A stretch of DNA of 64,000 bases from Pseudomonas sp. GM78 (GTDB lineage: Bacteria > Pseudomonadota > Gammaproteobacteria > Pseudomonadales > Pseudomonadaceae): positions 1-64,000 of the forward strand of contig NZ_AKJF01000132.1 of assembly GCF_000282475.1 (NCBI RefSeq), read 5' to 3'. The position numbers and the translations under genes were made by a program. The notes under the pieces are model-generated. The model saw nothing but the letters and a program-made list of their open reading frames with translations. It made no database searches and was not told the origin of the DNA. Shown piece by piece: positions 18,983-28,940 of this stretch; the stretch's first letter is position 1, and the number at the start of each line of letters is the position of its first letter.

Positions 18983-20181
18983 GCGCCTATATCTACGATG
19001 GCCTGCGTTCGCCTTTCGCTCGTCACGCTGGCGCCCTGGCCGCTGTGCGCCCGGATGACCTGCTGGCCAGTGTGGTGTGTGCCCTGGTGGCGCGTAACCC
19101 GTTCGACGTGCGCGACTATGAAGACTTGATCGCCGGCTGCAGCAGTCAGGCCGGTGAGGACGGGCGCAACCTGGCGCGTCATGTTGCACTGCTGTCCGGC
19201 CTGCCGACGGCCGTTGCCGGCTTGACCGTCAATCGCCTGTGCGGTTCGGGCCTGGCCGCCGTGCTGGATGCTGCGCGTGCCGTGCGCTCGGGCGAGGGCG
19301 AATTGTTTATTGCTGGTGGCGCTGAGAGCATGAGTCGTGCGCCGTTTGTGGTGGCCAAGGCGCAAAGCGCATGGTCCCGTGATTTTCATGTGTACGACAG
19401 CTCAATCGGCGCACGCTTTCCCAACCCGAAGGTAGAGTCCGGGTTCGGTGCCGATTCGATGCCGCAGACGGCGGACAACGTCGCCCGTGAACTGGGCATC
19501 ACTCGCGAGGACGCCGACCGCTATGCCGCGCGCAGTCAGGCGTTGTTCGACGCGTCCGTGCGCGAGGGGTTCCAGGCCGGTGAAATCCTGCCGATCGAAG
19601 TGCCGCAAGGGCGCAAGCAGCCAGCGAAGATCGTCGACCGTGACGAGCATCCGCGCCCGCAAAGTAACTTCGAAGCACTGTCGGACCTGCAACCGCTGTT
19701 TAACGGCGGCGTTGTCACCGCGGGCAACGCTTCGGGCATCAACGATGGTGCGGCAGCGCTGCTGATTGGTTCGCGGGCCATGGGTGAGAAGGCCGGGCTC
19801 AGGCCTCGTGCGCGCATCCTGGCCGGCGCCGTGGCCGGGGTCGAACCGCGCCTGATGGGCCTGGGCCCGGTGCCGGCCTGCGCCAAGGCCTTGCAGCGCG
19901 CAGGCTTGACGCTTGCCGACATGGACCTGATCGAAATCAACGAAGCGTTCGCCGCACAAGTACTCGGCTGTGCCCGGCAACTCGGCGTGGCCTTCGATGA
20001 TCCGCGCCTGAACCCCAACGGTGGTGCCATTGCCATCGGCCACCCGCTGGGTGCTTCCGGCGCTCGCCTGGCCTACAGCGCGGTGCGCCAACTGGAACGC
20101 AGCAACGGCCGCTACGCCCTGGTCAGCCTGTGCATTGGCCTGGGGCAGGGCATTGCCTGCGTGATCGAACGCCTCGACTGA
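18979..20181 (+). CDS. pimB: acetyl-CoA acyltransferase (3-oxopimeloyl-CoA/3-oxoadipyl-CoA thiolase type)
   Basis: 400 residues. The active-site Cys lies in [18 protein letters not shown] (about residue 91); the C-terminal [11 protein letters not shown] and [15 protein letters not shown] hold the second Cys and His. It resembles PcaF/PaaJ thiolases that act on dicarboxylyl-CoAs, which suits 3-oxopimeloyl-CoA cleavage to glutaryl-CoA and acetyl-CoA. It overlaps the upstream dehydrogenase by four bases and is followed by gcdH, the enzyme for its product. Confidence 0.85.
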   Translation: MSAYIYDGLRSPFARHAGALAAVRPDDLLASVVCALVARNPFDVRDYEDLIAGCSSQAGEDGRNLARHVALLSGLPTAVAGLTVNRLCGSGLAAVLDAARAVRSGEGELFIAGGAESMSRAPFVVAKAQSAWSRDFHVYDSSIGARFPNPKVESGFGADSMPQTADNVARELGITREDADRYAARSQALFDASVREGFQAGEILPIEVPQGRKQPAKIVDRDEHPRPQSNFEALSDLQPLFNGGVVTAGNASGINDGAAALLIGSRAMGEKAGLRPRARILAGAVAGVEPRLMGLGPVPACAKALQRAGLTLADMDLIEINEAFAAQVLGCARQLGVAFDDPRLNPNGGAIAIGHPLGASGARLAYSAVRQLERSNGRYALVSLCIGLGQGIACVIERLD

Positions 20182-20215
20182 CCAACATTACAAGAACCCA
20201 ACCGGAGAACTACAC

Positions 20216-21397
20216 ATGGCCAACAAGGCAAGCTTCAACTGGATCGACCCGCTGCTGCTCGATCAGCAACTCACCGAAGAAGAGCGCATGGTGCGCGACA
20301 GTGCCCAGCAGTTCGCCGCCGACAAGCTGGCGCCTCGGGTGCTGGAGGCTTTTCGTCACGAGCAGACCGACCCTGCGATCTTTCGCGAGATGGGCGAGAC
20401 CGGCCTGCTCGGCGCGACCATTCCTGAAAGCTATGGCGGCAGCGGCCTGAACTATGTGTGTTATGGCCTGATCGCCCGGGAAGTCGAGCGCGTGGACTCG
20501 GGCTATCGCTCGATGATGAGCGTGCAGTCCTCCCTGGTAATGGTGCCGATCAATGAATTCGGCAATGAAGCCACCAAACAGAAGTACCTGCCCAAGCTGG
20601 CCAGCGGTCATTACATCGGCTGCTTCGGCCTGACCGAACCGAACCACGGCTCCGATCCGGGCTCGATGATCACCCGGGCACGAAAAGTCGACGGCGGCTA
20701 CCGCCTGACCGGCAGCAAGATGTGGATCACCAACAGCCCGATCGCCGACGTGTTCGTGGTCTGGGCCAAGGACGATGAAGGGCAGATTCGCGGCTTCGTC
20801 CTGGAGAAGGGCTGGCAGGGCCTGAGCGCGCCGGTCATCCACGGCAAGGTCGGACTGCGCGCGTCGATTACCGGCGAAATCGTCATGGATAACGTGTTTT
20901 GTCCCGAAGAGAACGCCTTCCCGGATGTGCGTGGCCTGCGCGGCCCGTTCACCTGCCTGAATTCGGCGCGCTATGGCATCGCCTGGGGCGCACTGGGCGC
21001 GGCCGAGGACTGCTGGCACACCGCGCGCCAGTACGTACTGGACCGCAACCAGTTCGGTCGCCCGCTGGCTGCCAGCCAGTTGATCCAGAAGAAGCTAGCG
21101 GACATGCAGACGGAAATAACCCTGGCCCTGCAAGGTTGCCTGCGCCTGGGGCGGATGAAGGACGAAGGCACGGCCGCGGTGGAAATTACCTCGATCATGA
21201 AGCGCAACAGCTGCGGCAAGTCGCTGGATATCGCACGCCTGGCGCGGGACATGCTGGGTGGCAATGGCATCAGCGACGAGTTTGGCGTGGCCCGTCACCT
21301 GGTCAACCTGGAAGTGGTCAACACCTACGAAGGCACCCACGACGTGCATGCGTTGATCCTCGGTCGGGCGCAGACTGGAATCCAGGCGTTTTTCTGA
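20216..21397 (+). CDS. gcdH: glutaryl-CoA dehydrogenase
   Basis: 393 residues. It has the characteristic N terminus ([21 protein letters not shown]), [17 protein letters not shown], the [21 protein letters not shown] helix and [17 protein letters not shown]. GcdH oxidises and decarboxylates glutaryl-CoA to crotonyl-CoA. It is the last gene of the plus-strand unit and is followed by a strong terminator. A lysine-degradation gcdH is usual elsewhere in Pseudomonas, so this may be a pathway-specific copy. Confidence 0.93.
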   Translation: MANKASFNWIDPLLLDQQLTEEERMVRDSAQQFAADKLAPRVLEAFRHEQTDPAIFREMGETGLLGATIPESYGGSGLNYVCYGLIAREVERVDSGYRSMMSVQSSLVMVPINEFGNEATKQKYLPKLASGHYIGCFGLTEPNHGSDPGSMITRARKVDGGYRLTGSKMWITNSPIADVFVVWAKDDEGQIRGFVLEKGWQGLSAPVIHGKVGLRASITGEIVMDNVFCPEENAFPDVRGLRGPFTCLNSARYGIAWGALGAAEDCWHTARQYVLDRNQFGRPLAASQLIQKKLADMQTEITLALQGCLRLGRMKDEGTAAVEITSIMKRNSCGKSLDIARLARDMLGGNGISDEFGVARHLVNLEVVNTYEGTHDVHALILGRAQTGIQAFF

Positions 21398-21437
21398 TGT
21401 TTGCCTGCCCGGTCTGAAGCCGGCGACAAAGCCCAAG

Positions 21438-21470
21438 AAAAAGGCGATGGTCATATACCATCGCCTTTTT
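21438..21470. terminator. bidirectional rho-independent terminator
   Basis: Stem AAAAAGGCGATGG / CCATCGCCTTTTT with a 7-base loop, with A and T runs on the two sides. It lies between the convergent gcdH and nitroreductase genes and can stop transcription in both directions. Confidence 0.92.
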
Positions 21471-21486
21471 CATTGGGGCTACCCGG

Positions 21487-22173
21487 TTACCCCGGCACGT
21501 GCTCGGTGAAACCATGGAAGGACGTGAAAGCCGCGACCGGCTCGCGCTGTGTCTGCAGGCTGTTTTCCGGTGCGTCGCGGTCCTCATGCCCGAGCGCGAT
21601 GCCGCAGACCAGGATGTCCTCATCCGCCAGGGGTACATGCCGGCGGACGATCTGGTGATACCAGGCGAACGCGGCCTGGGGGCAGGTGTGCAGGCCCTGG
21701 CCGCGAGCGGCGAGCATGATGTTCTGGATGAACATGCCCAGGTCGATGTAACTGCCGGTATTGAGTCGGCGATCGAGGCTGATCAACAGGCCGACCGGCG
21801 CGTCGAAGAAGTGAAAGTTGCGCAGGTTCTGGTGCTCGCGGGCCTCCCGGTCGTTGCGGTCGATGCCGAGCGCTTCATACAGTCCATAACCGGAGGCGCG
21901 ACGCCGGCCCTGATAGGGTTCGAACCAGTTGTCCGGGTAGTACTGGTATTCAGGATCATGCTGGCCGGCTTCGCTAGTGGACGCCAGGATCTCGGCACAC
22001 AGCGCTTGCTTGGCATCGCCGGTCAGCACATGGACATGCCACGGCTGCACGTTGTTGCCGCTGGGCGCCCGGGAGGCCACCTTGAGGATATGTTCAATCA
22101 CCGGCCTGGAAATGCCCATGGGCAGGAAGCGGCGGACCGATTTGCGGGAGCGTATGGCGTTGTCTACATGCAT
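21487..22173 (-). CDS. nitroreductase family FMN oxidoreductase
   Basis: 228 residues. FMN-binding elements of the nitroreductase fold are visible: AIRSRKSVRRFLP at the N terminus, RAPSGNNVQPWHVHVL, and a C-terminal GIALGHEDRDAPENS. These enzymes reduce nitro groups, quinones or conjugated double bonds with NAD(P)H. It is the last gene of the minus unit that starts with the ABC importer, so it may belong to the CHC regulon, for example acting on an over-oxidised or unsaturated ring intermediate; that role is speculative. Confidence 0.85.
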   Translation of the reverse strand: MHVDNAIRSRKSVRRFLPMGISRPVIEHILKVASRAPSGNNVQPWHVHVLTGDAKQALCAEILASTSEAGQHDPEYQYYPDNWFEPYQGRRRASGYGLYEALGIDRNDREAREHQNLRNFHFFDAPVGLLISLDRRLNTGSYIDLGMFIQNIMLAARGQGLHTCPQAAFAWYHQIVRRHVPLADEDILVCGIALGHEDRDAPENSLQTQREPVAAFTSFHGFTEHVPG

Positions 22174-22197
22174 GGATCTTCTCCGATTATGCGCGGT

Positions 22198-22968
22198 TCA
22201 GTCGAGTTCGGCGTAGCCTCTGATGCGAATGCGGTTGTTCTCGTTGGCCAGTATCAGGTTGCGGCGGGTGCCGCCTGACAGGTACAGCCTCGGGTGATCG
22301 CCCAGGGCAATGGGCGACAGAAAGCGCACGCCAAAACGGCGCAGGCGCGAGCCGGGCAGCAGGCTGCCGAGCAAACCCATGCCGAGCATGCCCTGGGCAA
22401 ACACGTCCGGGTGCCCGGCCTTCTGCGCAATGGCCGGTTCCAGGTGGACGCGGTTGTGATCCCCCGAGGCGCTGGCAAATGCCTGGATCTGCTCCCGACT
22501 GATCTCGGGGGCGATGCGTGCCGGCGAATCGTGTGTCTCGAGCGCAGGTCCGGCGTTGGGCGCGCCCGGTTTCGGGACGGCGACATAAATACTGAGCATC
22601 TCGCACGCCAGGGAACCATCCGTGGCGAACAACCGGGTGTGCTTGTGCAACAGGCTGAAACGCGGCTTGTTGATGACCTCGCTCAGGTGCGCGCTGCTGC
22701 GGTACACATGGCCTGGCCGCAATGGCTGGTGATAGTGAAAGTGTTGCTCGCCATGCAGCAGTTGATGGGCCTCAAGACCGGTCAGAGTGAACAGCTGCTC
22801 GACCACGCCCTGGTCCATGTCGGCACTGTAGGCGAGAGTTGGCGGCAGATTGATGTAAGGGGGCATGCCAATGGCCTGATTCAGGGCCGAAACGCGTTCG
22901 GCTTCGAACGACCATTGGCATTGCGCGAACCGGTGGCCGGCAAGCGCGGCGAGATCCATGCCGGTCAC
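22198..22968 (-). CDS. MaoC-like double-hotdog acyl-CoA hydratase/dehydratase
   Basis: 256 residues with two hotdog halves. The N half resembles the FAS1-type dehydratase domain (LLHGEQHFHYHQPLRPGHVYRS). The C half carries the hydratase-2 pattern with catalytic Asp and His (FASASGDHNRVHLE, then AQGMLGMGLLGSLL). It likely hydrates a 2-enoyl-CoA to an (R)-3-hydroxyacyl-CoA. The start overlaps the upstream SDR stop by four bases. With that SDR it could form a short hydratase/dehydrogenase branch in the regulon. Confidence 0.78.
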   Translation of the reverse strand: MTGMDLAALAGHRFAQCQWSFEAERVSALNQAIGMPPYINLPPTLAYSADMDQGVVEQLFTLTGLEAHQLLHGEQHFHYHQPLRPGHVYRSSAHLSEVINKPRFSLLHKHTRLFATDGSLACEMLSIYVAVPKPGAPNAGPALETHDSPARIAPEISREQIQAFASASGDHNRVHLEPAIAQKAGHPDVFAQGMLGMGLLGSLLPGSRLRRFGVRFLSPIALGDHPRLYLSGGTRRNLILANENNRIRIRGYAELD

Positions 22969-23723
22969 CAGCCGCCGGCCACGCTGAGCGACTCGCCGGT
23001 AATGGCGCGCGCAGCGTGGGAGGCGAGGTACACGGCGCTGTCGCCGATCTCGCTCGGTTCCAGCAGACGCTTGAGCGGTTGGCGCGCCAGGATGTGGCGT
23101 TGCAGCGCTTCTTCTTCGCTGATGCAGTCCTGGGCCGCCAGTTGCGGCAGCTGGTTTTCCACCAGGGAAGTGCGCACGGCGCCGGGCAAAATGGCGTTGG
23201 CGGTGATCCCTCGATTCACGGTTTCAAGGGCCAGGGTTCGGGTCAGGCCGATCAGGCCGTGTTTGGCGGCAACGTAGGCGCTCTTGTAGGGCGAGGCCAG
23301 TTTGCCGTGCACCGAAGCGATGTTGATGATGCGCCCGCTCTGCTGTTCGAGCATGCCCGGCAGGGCGTGTTTGCACATCAGGAATGGCCCCGTCAGCATC
23401 ACGGCCAACAGGGTGTTCCATTGGCTCAGCGGGAAGTCCTGCACGGGCGCGATGTGCTGCAACCCGGCGTTGTTCACCAGCACATCCACGGCGCCGTGCT
23501 CTGCTAGCAATTGCTCATGAAAGGCGACGATCTGCGCCTCGCTGGTGACGTCCAGCGCATAGGCGCGAGCGTTGGGCAGGCTGCTCGCGGCCTGCTCGGC
23601 GGCCGCCAGGTTGACGTCGCACAAGGCCACGAAATCACCCTGGGCGGCGAAGGCCCGGGCAATCGCCAGGCCGATGCCCTGGGCGGCGCCGGTGACCACC
23701 ACGGTACGTTGCGTCGGGTTCAT
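22965..23723 (-). CDS. SDR, 3-hydroxybutyrate dehydrogenase-like
   Basis: 252 residues. NAD-binding TGAAQGIG is at residue 11, NNAG at about 87, and catalytic Ser/Tyr/Lys lie in IASVHGKLASPYKSAYVAAK, a stretch very typical of D-3-hydroxybutyrate dehydrogenases (BdhA). It may oxidise an (R)-3-hydroxy acid or acyl-CoA produced by the coupled MaoC-like protein. Neighbours are the acyl-CoA synthetase upstream and the MaoC gene overlapping downstream. Confidence 0.82.
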   Translation of the reverse strand: MNPTQRTVVVTGAAQGIGLAIARAFAAQGDFVALCDVNLAAAEQAASSLPNARAYALDVTSEAQIVAFHEQLLAEHGAVDVLVNNAGLQHIAPVQDFPLSQWNTLLAVMLTGPFLMCKHALPGMLEQQSGRIINIASVHGKLASPYKSAYVAAKHGLIGLTRTLALETVNRGITANAILPGAVRTSLVENQLPQLAAQDCISEEEALQRHILARQPLKRLLEPSEIGDSAVYLASHAARAITGESLSVAGGW

Positions 23724-23725
23724 GT

Positions 23726-25690
23726 TCAGGCTCCCGATGATACAGGCTGCAGGTGGCAGCGACTGATGACTTCAAGGGCGGCAGGATTTTCCATCGACGT
23801 CAGGTCGCCCGCGTCCTGGCCCAGGTAAGCGGCGCGAATCACCCGGCGCATGACCTTGCCATTGCGGGTCTTGGGCAACTCGCTGACGTAGTGCAGATGC
23901 TTGGGACGCATCGCCTTGCCCAACCGGGTGCCGATCAGGCCAAGCAGTTCGGTTTCCAGCGCGGGGGTCGGTTCGCTGCCTGGATGGAGCACCACGAAAC
24001 ACACCGGGGCTTCACCCTTGATCTCGTCGGGAACGCCGATGGCCCCGGCCTCAAGCACCTGGGCGTGGCTGACCAGGATCGACTCCATTTCCGCAGGGCC
24101 GATCCGCTTGCCGGCCACGTTCAGGGTGTCGTCGGAGCGACCGGTGATGGTCCAGAAACCTTCGCCATCGATGATCGCCCAGTCGCCGTGCACCCAGGTT
24201 TCAGGGAAACGGTTGAAGTATGAGTCTGCATAGCGCTGCGGTTCCTGCCAGAAGCTTTGGGTCATGCCGATCCACGGCTGGCGAAGCACCAGCTCGCCCA
24301 GTGCCTGGCGCACCGGTTGGCCCTGGGTATCGCAGACGTCAGCCGCCATGCCCGGCATGCGACTGTTGAATGTTACCGGGGCGATCGGCTTGATCAGCAC
24401 ATTGGTCAGGATGCCGCCGCCAATCTCGGTGCCGCCAGCGTAGTTGATGATCGGATAACGGCCCCGGCCTACGGTATTGAATAGCCACAGCCAGGGCTCC
24501 GGGTTCCACGGCTCGCCGGTTGAAGTGAAGGTACGCAGGGCGCTGAGGTCATGGCCTTGGGCAATGGCTTCGCCATGCTGCATTAGCGAGCGGACAAGGG
24601 TGGGGGATACGCCGATGTGCGTGGCGTGGTGACGTGCGCCGAGCTTCCAGACACGATCTGCTTGTGGGTAGTCCGGCGAGCCTTCATAGATCACGGCGCA
24701 GGCACCGTTGATCAGGCTGCCGAAGACTACCACCGGGCCGGTCAGCCAGCCCATGTCGGTGATCCAGAACAGCCGGTCGTTCTGCCCGACATCCATGCAC
24801 AAACCGACATCCAGCGCCGCCTTGAGCGGGAATCCGCCGTGGGTATGCACCGCGCCCTTGGGCTTGCCGGTGGTGCCGGAGGTGTAGATGATCATCATCG
24901 GTGCCTGGCTGTCCATGACCGCTGTCGGGCACTGGCTGCCGTCGCAGGCTTGCAGCGTGGCAAAGTCCAGGTCGCGGGTCGGGTGCCAGGGGATGTCCCG
25001 TCCCAGGCGTCGCACCACCACGACTTTTTCCAGGGACGGGCTCAGTGCGGCGGCCTTGTCGGCCTCTTCCTTCATGGCGATCACCCTGCCGCGGCGCATG
25101 AAGCCGTCGGCGGTGATCAGCAGCTTGGCCCCGCAAGCTTCGATGCGCGTGGCCAGGGCTTCGGCGCCATAGCCGGAGAAGGCGGGCGTGAAGATCGCGC
25201 CGAGCTTGACCACCGCCAACAGTGCAACCACGGTCTCGATCAGCATCGGCATGAAGATGGCGACGCGGTCACCGCTGACCACGCCCAGTTCACTCATGCC
25301 CTGGGCAACGTTGTTGACCCGCCGCGCCAGCTCGCCGTAGCTCACTTCAAGGCACTGGCCGTCTTCGCCTTCCCAAATCAACGCGGCTTTCTGGGCGTGC
25401 TCCGGGTCGACAGCCCAGCGTTCCAGCGCGGTGCGCAGGATGTTGAGTCGGCCACCCTCGTACCAGCGCGGATGCTTGATGCCGCCCGCGGCATTGAGCG
25501 GCGTTTGATAAGGCTGGTCCCAGACGATGCCCAGGGCCTTCTCCAGGGCGCTGGCGAACCATTGCGGATCGTTGGTGGAACGCTCGATGAAGGCGTCATA
25601 GTCAGGCTCGCCCACTGCCTGCATCCACTGATGCAGGCGCGTGCGACCAATGAAATCGGCGGACGGCGTCCAGACGGCGGAGGTATTCAT
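23726..25690 (-). CDS. AMP-forming acyl-CoA synthetase (acetyl/acetoacetyl-CoA synthetase-like)
   Basis: About 654 residues, the length of Acs/AacS-type enzymes. MMIIYTSGTTGKPKGAVHTH is the nucleotide loop, and HGDWAIIDGEGFWTITGRSDD with NVAGKRIGPAEMES and the RNGKVMRRVIR catalytic Lys end complete the ANL signature. It activates a carboxylic acid with ATP and CoA; the short GGTEIGGG pocket favours small or polar acids, but the substrate is unknown. ATG at 25690 is at the right distance from AAGGA; the open frame continues to 26047 across livM and that part is not credible. Confidence 0.85.
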   Translation of the reverse strand: MNTSAVWTPSADFIGRTRLHQWMQAVGEPDYDAFIERSTNDPQWFASALEKALGIVWDQPYQTPLNAAGGIKHPRWYEGGRLNILRTALERWAVDPEHAQKAALIWEGEDGQCLEVSYGELARRVNNVAQGMSELGVVSGDRVAIFMPMLIETVVALLAVVKLGAIFTPAFSGYGAEALATRIEACGAKLLITADGFMRRGRVIAMKEEADKAAALSPSLEKVVVVRRLGRDIPWHPTRDLDFATLQACDGSQCPTAVMDSQAPMMIIYTSGTTGKPKGAVHTHGGFPLKAALDVGLCMDVGQNDRLFWITDMGWLTGPVVVFGSLINGACAVIYEGSPDYPQADRVWKLGARHHATHIGVSPTLVRSLMQHGEAIAQGHDLSALRTFTSTGEPWNPEPWLWLFNTVGRGRYPIINYAGGTEIGGGILTNVLIKPIAPVTFNSRMPGMAADVCDTQGQPVRQALGELVLRQPWIGMTQSFWQEPQRYADSYFNRFPETWVHGDWAIIDGEGFWTITGRSDDTLNVAGKRIGPAEMESILVSHAQVLEAGAIGVPDEIKGEAPVCFVVLHPGSEPTPALETELLGLIGTRLGKAMRPKHLHYVSELPKTRNGKVMRRVIRAAYLGQDAGDLTSMENPAALEVISRCHLQPVSSGA

Positions 25691-25719
25691 GGTCATGTCC
25701 TTATCGCTGATCAATGGGA

Positions 25720-26703
25720 TCACTTGAAATTCTTCTTCACAAGCAGCTTGATCGATCCGACGACACCGGAACGGAAGCAGAGTACGCAGAGCACGAAAAT
25801 GCAGCCAAGGATCGGCGTACCCCAGGTACCCAGTGGCGATTGCGCCAGCAGGTGTTGCAGCGAGATCACGATGCCGGCGCCGACAAACGGGCCGAGCAGG
25901 GTGCCGACGCCGCCGAGCAAGGTCATCAGCACCACTTCGCCGGACATGTGCCAGTGTGCATCCGACAAGGTTGCCAGTTGAAACACCACGGCCTTGGTGG
26001 AACCGGCAAGGCCGGCAATGCCCGATGAAATGACAAAGGCCAGCCATTTATACCGCGTGACGTTGTAGCCCAGCGACGTGGCGCGGTCTTCGTTCTCGCG
26101 GATGGCCTGCAGAATCTGCCCGAAAGGCGAGTGCACCACGCGCTTGGCCAGGGCGAAGCCCAGCACGGTGATGGCCAACACGAAGTAGTACATGGCGTGG
26201 TTGTCCGCCAGGTCGATGAACCCCAGCAGCTTGCCGCGACTGATGCCGTGCAGGCCGTCTTCGCCACCGGTGAAGGGGGCCTTGAGGAACAGGAAGTACA
26301 GCAATTGCGCGAGGGCCAGGGTGATCATCGCGAAATAGATGCCCTGCCTGCGAATGGCCAGCGCGCCAAACAACGCACCGACCAGCGCGGCAGCGGCAGT
26401 CCCGCCGATGATCGCCAGTTCCGGTCCGATGCCCGGGTGTTGGCTCAACAGATAACCGGTGCTGTAGCCGCCCGCGGCGAGGAACGCGGCATGCCCGAAG
26501 GACAGCAGGCCGGTATAGCCCAGCAGCAGGTTGAACGAGCAGGCAAACAGGCCGAAGCACAACAGTTTCATCAGGAACACGGGGTAAGCGACCCAGGGGG
26601 CGATCAAGCCGATCGCGATCAGGGCGATGTACAGCGTGTTGAGCTGGCGTCGCTCACGGATCCCGCGCTGTTGCGCGAATGTCAGCAGAGATTGAGTGTT
26701 CAT
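25720..26703 (-). CDS. livM: branched-chain-type ABC transporter permease LivM
   Basis: 327 residues, multi-span permease. SFGHAAFLAAGGYSTGYLLSQ and the EAA-like GENEDRATSLGYNVTRYKWLAF region are typical of LivM. It forms the membrane channel with LivH. It starts 4 bases after livH ends. The importer probably carries cyclohexanecarboxylate, pimelate or similar acids, given its position in the operator-linked unit and the known use of Liv-type systems for aromatic acids in Rhodopseudomonas; this is inference. Confidence 0.92.
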   Translation of the reverse strand: MNTQSLLTFAQQRGIRERRQLNTLYIALIAIGLIAPWVAYPVFLMKLLCFGLFACSFNLLLGYTGLLSFGHAAFLAAGGYSTGYLLSQHPGIGPELAIIGGTAAAALVGALFGALAIRRQGIYFAMITLALAQLLYFLFLKAPFTGGEDGLHGISRGKLLGFIDLADNHAMYYFVLAITVLGFALAKRVVHSPFGQILQAIRENEDRATSLGYNVTRYKWLAFVISSGIAGLAGSTKAVVFQLATLSDAHWHMSGEVVLMTLLGGVGTLLGPFVGAGIVISLQHLLAQSPLGTWGTPILGCIFVLCVLCFRSGVVGSIKLLVKKNFK

Positions 26704-26707
26704 GGGC

Positions 26708-27595
26708 TTACGTCTCCTTTCCGAACAGACCGTTGGGGCGTACCAGCAGTACCAGGATCATCACCAGGAAAATCACCGTGCCGGATGATTCGGGCCAGAA
26801 CACCTTGGTCAGGCCTTCGATCAGACCCATGGCGAGCCCGGTGAGGATCGCCCCCATGATCGAACCCATGCCGCCGATGACCACCACCGCGAACACCACG
26901 ATCAACAGGTTGGAGCCCATGGTCGGCGACACCGAGTAGATCGGCGCTGCCAACACACCGGCGAAAGCCGCCAAGGCCACGCTGAAACCGTAGGTGAGGG
27001 TGGTCAGCAACGGCACGTTGACCCCGAAAGCCTGCATCAGCGCCGGCTTTTCGGTGCCAGCGCGCAGGTAGGCACCCAGGCGCGTTTTCTCGATCACGTA
27101 CCAGGTGAACAGGCACATCCCCAGACCGGCCGCCAGCACCCAGGCGCGGTAGGCCGGCAGGAACATGAAGTCCAGCTTGAAACCGCCTTGCAGCGCCGGC
27201 GGAATCGGGTAATTGCTGCCGGACACGCCGAACAGGTTGATGAAGCTGCCTTCGATAATCATCGCCAGGCCGAAGGTCAGCAGCAGGCCATAGAGATGAT
27301 CCAGGTGCGCGATGCGCCGCAGCAGCAGGCGCTCGATCAAAATGCCCAGGGCGCCGACCAGCAGCGGCACCAGGAACAGCGCCGCCCAATAGTTCACGTT
27401 CAGGTACTTGAGCAACAGCAGCGCGGCGAAGGCGCCCAGCATGTATTGCGCGCCGTGGGCGAAGTTGATGATGCGCAGCAAGCCAAAGATCACCGCCAGG
27501 CCCAGGCTCAACAGCGCGTAGAACGCGCCGTTGATCAGGCCGAGCAACAATTGGCCGAACAGGGCTGCCAGGGGTACCCCCAATAGCATGGTCAT
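26708..27595 (-). CDS. livH: branched-chain-type ABC transporter permease LivH
   Basis: 295 residues with about eight membrane spans. The N-terminal LINGAFYALLSLGLAVIFGL and the LVVFAVVVIGGMGSIMGAIL region are LivH signatures. It pairs with LivM. It lies between the substrate-binding protein gene and livM in the minus unit. Confidence 0.93.
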   Translation of the reverse strand: MTMLLGVPLAALFGQLLLGLINGAFYALLSLGLAVIFGLLRIINFAHGAQYMLGAFAALLLLKYLNVNYWAALFLVPLLVGALGILIERLLLRRIAHLDHLYGLLLTFGLAMIIEGSFINLFGVSGSNYPIPPALQGGFKLDFMFLPAYRAWVLAAGLGMCLFTWYVIEKTRLGAYLRAGTEKPALMQAFGVNVPLLTTLTYGFSVALAAFAGVLAAPIYSVSPTMGSNLLIVVFAVVVIGGMGSIMGAILTGLAMGLIEGLTKVFWPESSGTVIFLVMILVLLVRPNGLFGKET

Positions 27596-27616
27596 GTCAG
27601 TCGTCCTCGGGCTTGG

Positions 27617-28882
27617 TCAGGGGCGTAACGTGCTGGCGACTTTCTGATCGGCCGTCACGAGCTTGCACTTGCTTTGTGAAAGCGGCAGGAAAGCTTCGTC
27701 CGCCGGGATCGTGCCGAGGATCTTGAACAGATCCCACTCACCCGTGGATTCCTCGGGTGCCTTGACCTGGGCCAGGTACATGTCATGCACCATGCGGCCA
27801 TCGACCCGAACCCGACCGTTTTTAGTGAACATGTCGTTGATCGGCGTCTTGATCATGTACTCGCGCACGGTCTGCGGGTCGTCGGAGCCGGTGGCTTGCA
27901 CCGCCTTGAGGTACTGGTAAGTGCTGGAGTACATGCCCGCCTGAACCATGGTCGGCATGCGCTGGGTGCGCTCGAAGTAGCGCCTGGCCCAGGCGCGGGA
28001 CTCATCGTTCATGTCCCAGTACCAGCCGGACACGAACTTGGTGCCCTGGGCCGTCGGCAGGCCGATGGCCTTGATGTCGGTGATGAACACCATGAGGCTG
28101 GCCAGGGTCTGGCCGGATTCCATCAGGCCGAATTGCTTGGCGGTGGAGATGGCATTGACCAGGTCGGAGCCGGCGCTGGCCAGGCCGATGATCTTGGCGC
28201 CCGAGGCTTGGGCTTGCAGGATGTACGAGGAAAAATCGCTGGTCTGGAACGGGTGGTTGGCCTTGCCGATGATTGTACCGCCGTTCTCGACCACCGCCTT
28301 CGACACTTGCGCCTCCATGGCGTGGCCGAAGGCGTAGTCGGCGCTGAGCATGTACCAGGTGTCACCGCCGCTGGCGACGATGGCCTTGGCCGCACCGTTG
28401 GAGACCGAGTAGGTGTCGTACACGTAATGCAGGTGGTTGGGCGTGCAATATTCGTTGGTCAGGCTGGCAGCGGCGGCGGTGGAGACGATGGCGAAGCGTT
28501 TCTTTTCCTCGACCAGGCGGGTGACGGCGATGGCCACCGGTGAGGCGTTGAGCCCGGCGATCAGGTCGACATTGCGCTGGTCGATCCACTCGCGGCTGAT
28601 GTTCGCGCCCAGGTCGGCGTTGTTCTTGTGGTCGGCGGAAAACAGCTCGATTTTGTCCTGGCCGATCTTGCCGCCCATGTCCTCGATGGCCATGCGTATG
28701 GCTTCCAGTCCTCCGGGACCGGCGAGATCGCTGTAGGGGCCGCTGAGGTCATCGAGGTAGCCGATGCGAATTTCATTGTCACTGATACTGGCCTGCGCGG
28801 TGCTGGCGAGCAGGCCACAAAACAGGCTGGCGCTGATCGCCCGGGCGATCTGGGCGGTACTGAAGTTGAATGCTGCAGACAT
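27617..28882 (-). CDS. ABC transporter periplasmic substrate-binding protein (LivJ/LivK type)
   Basis: About 421 residues. A signal peptide ends near AQAS, then the type I periplasmic binding fold begins (ISDNEIRIGYLDDLSGPYSDLAGPGG). The sequence GYLDDLSGPYSD resembles binding proteins used for aromatic or alicyclic acids rather than leucine. ATG at 28882 is preceded by GGAG at a good distance; a start four codons upstream is possible. It captures the ligand for LivHM. Confidence 0.9.
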   Translation of the reverse strand: MSAAFNFSTAQIARAISASLFCGLLASTAQASISDNEIRIGYLDDLSGPYSDLAGPGGLEAIRMAIEDMGGKIGQDKIELFSADHKNNADLGANISREWIDQRNVDLIAGLNASPVAIAVTRLVEEKKRFAIVSTAAAASLTNEYCTPNHLHYVYDTYSVSNGAAKAIVASGGDTWYMLSADYAFGHAMEAQVSKAVVENGGTIIGKANHPFQTSDFSSYILQAQASGAKIIGLASAGSDLVNAISTAKQFGLMESGQTLASLMVFITDIKAIGLPTAQGTKFVSGWYWDMNDESRAWARRYFERTQRMPTMVQAGMYSSTYQYLKAVQATGSDDPQTVREYMIKTPINDMFTKNGRVRVDGRMVHDMYLAQVKAPEESTGEWDLFKILGTIPADEAFLPLSQSKCKLVTADQKVASTLRP

Positions 28883-28940
28883 GCGAATCTCCACGGCTTG
28901 AGAGCGCGCTAATTGTTGTTATGGGTCGTTTACAGCAGGG

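Noticed and set aside
24617-25981. 454-codon plus-strand open frame
   Set aside because: Antisense to the acyl-CoA synthetase; composition is His/Gln/Gly-rich shadow of high-GC coding sequence, with no family motif.
25691-26047. N-terminal extension of the acyl-CoA synthetase
   Set aside because: It would overlap livM in another frame, lacks family sequence, and the ATG at 25690 has a good ribosome site.
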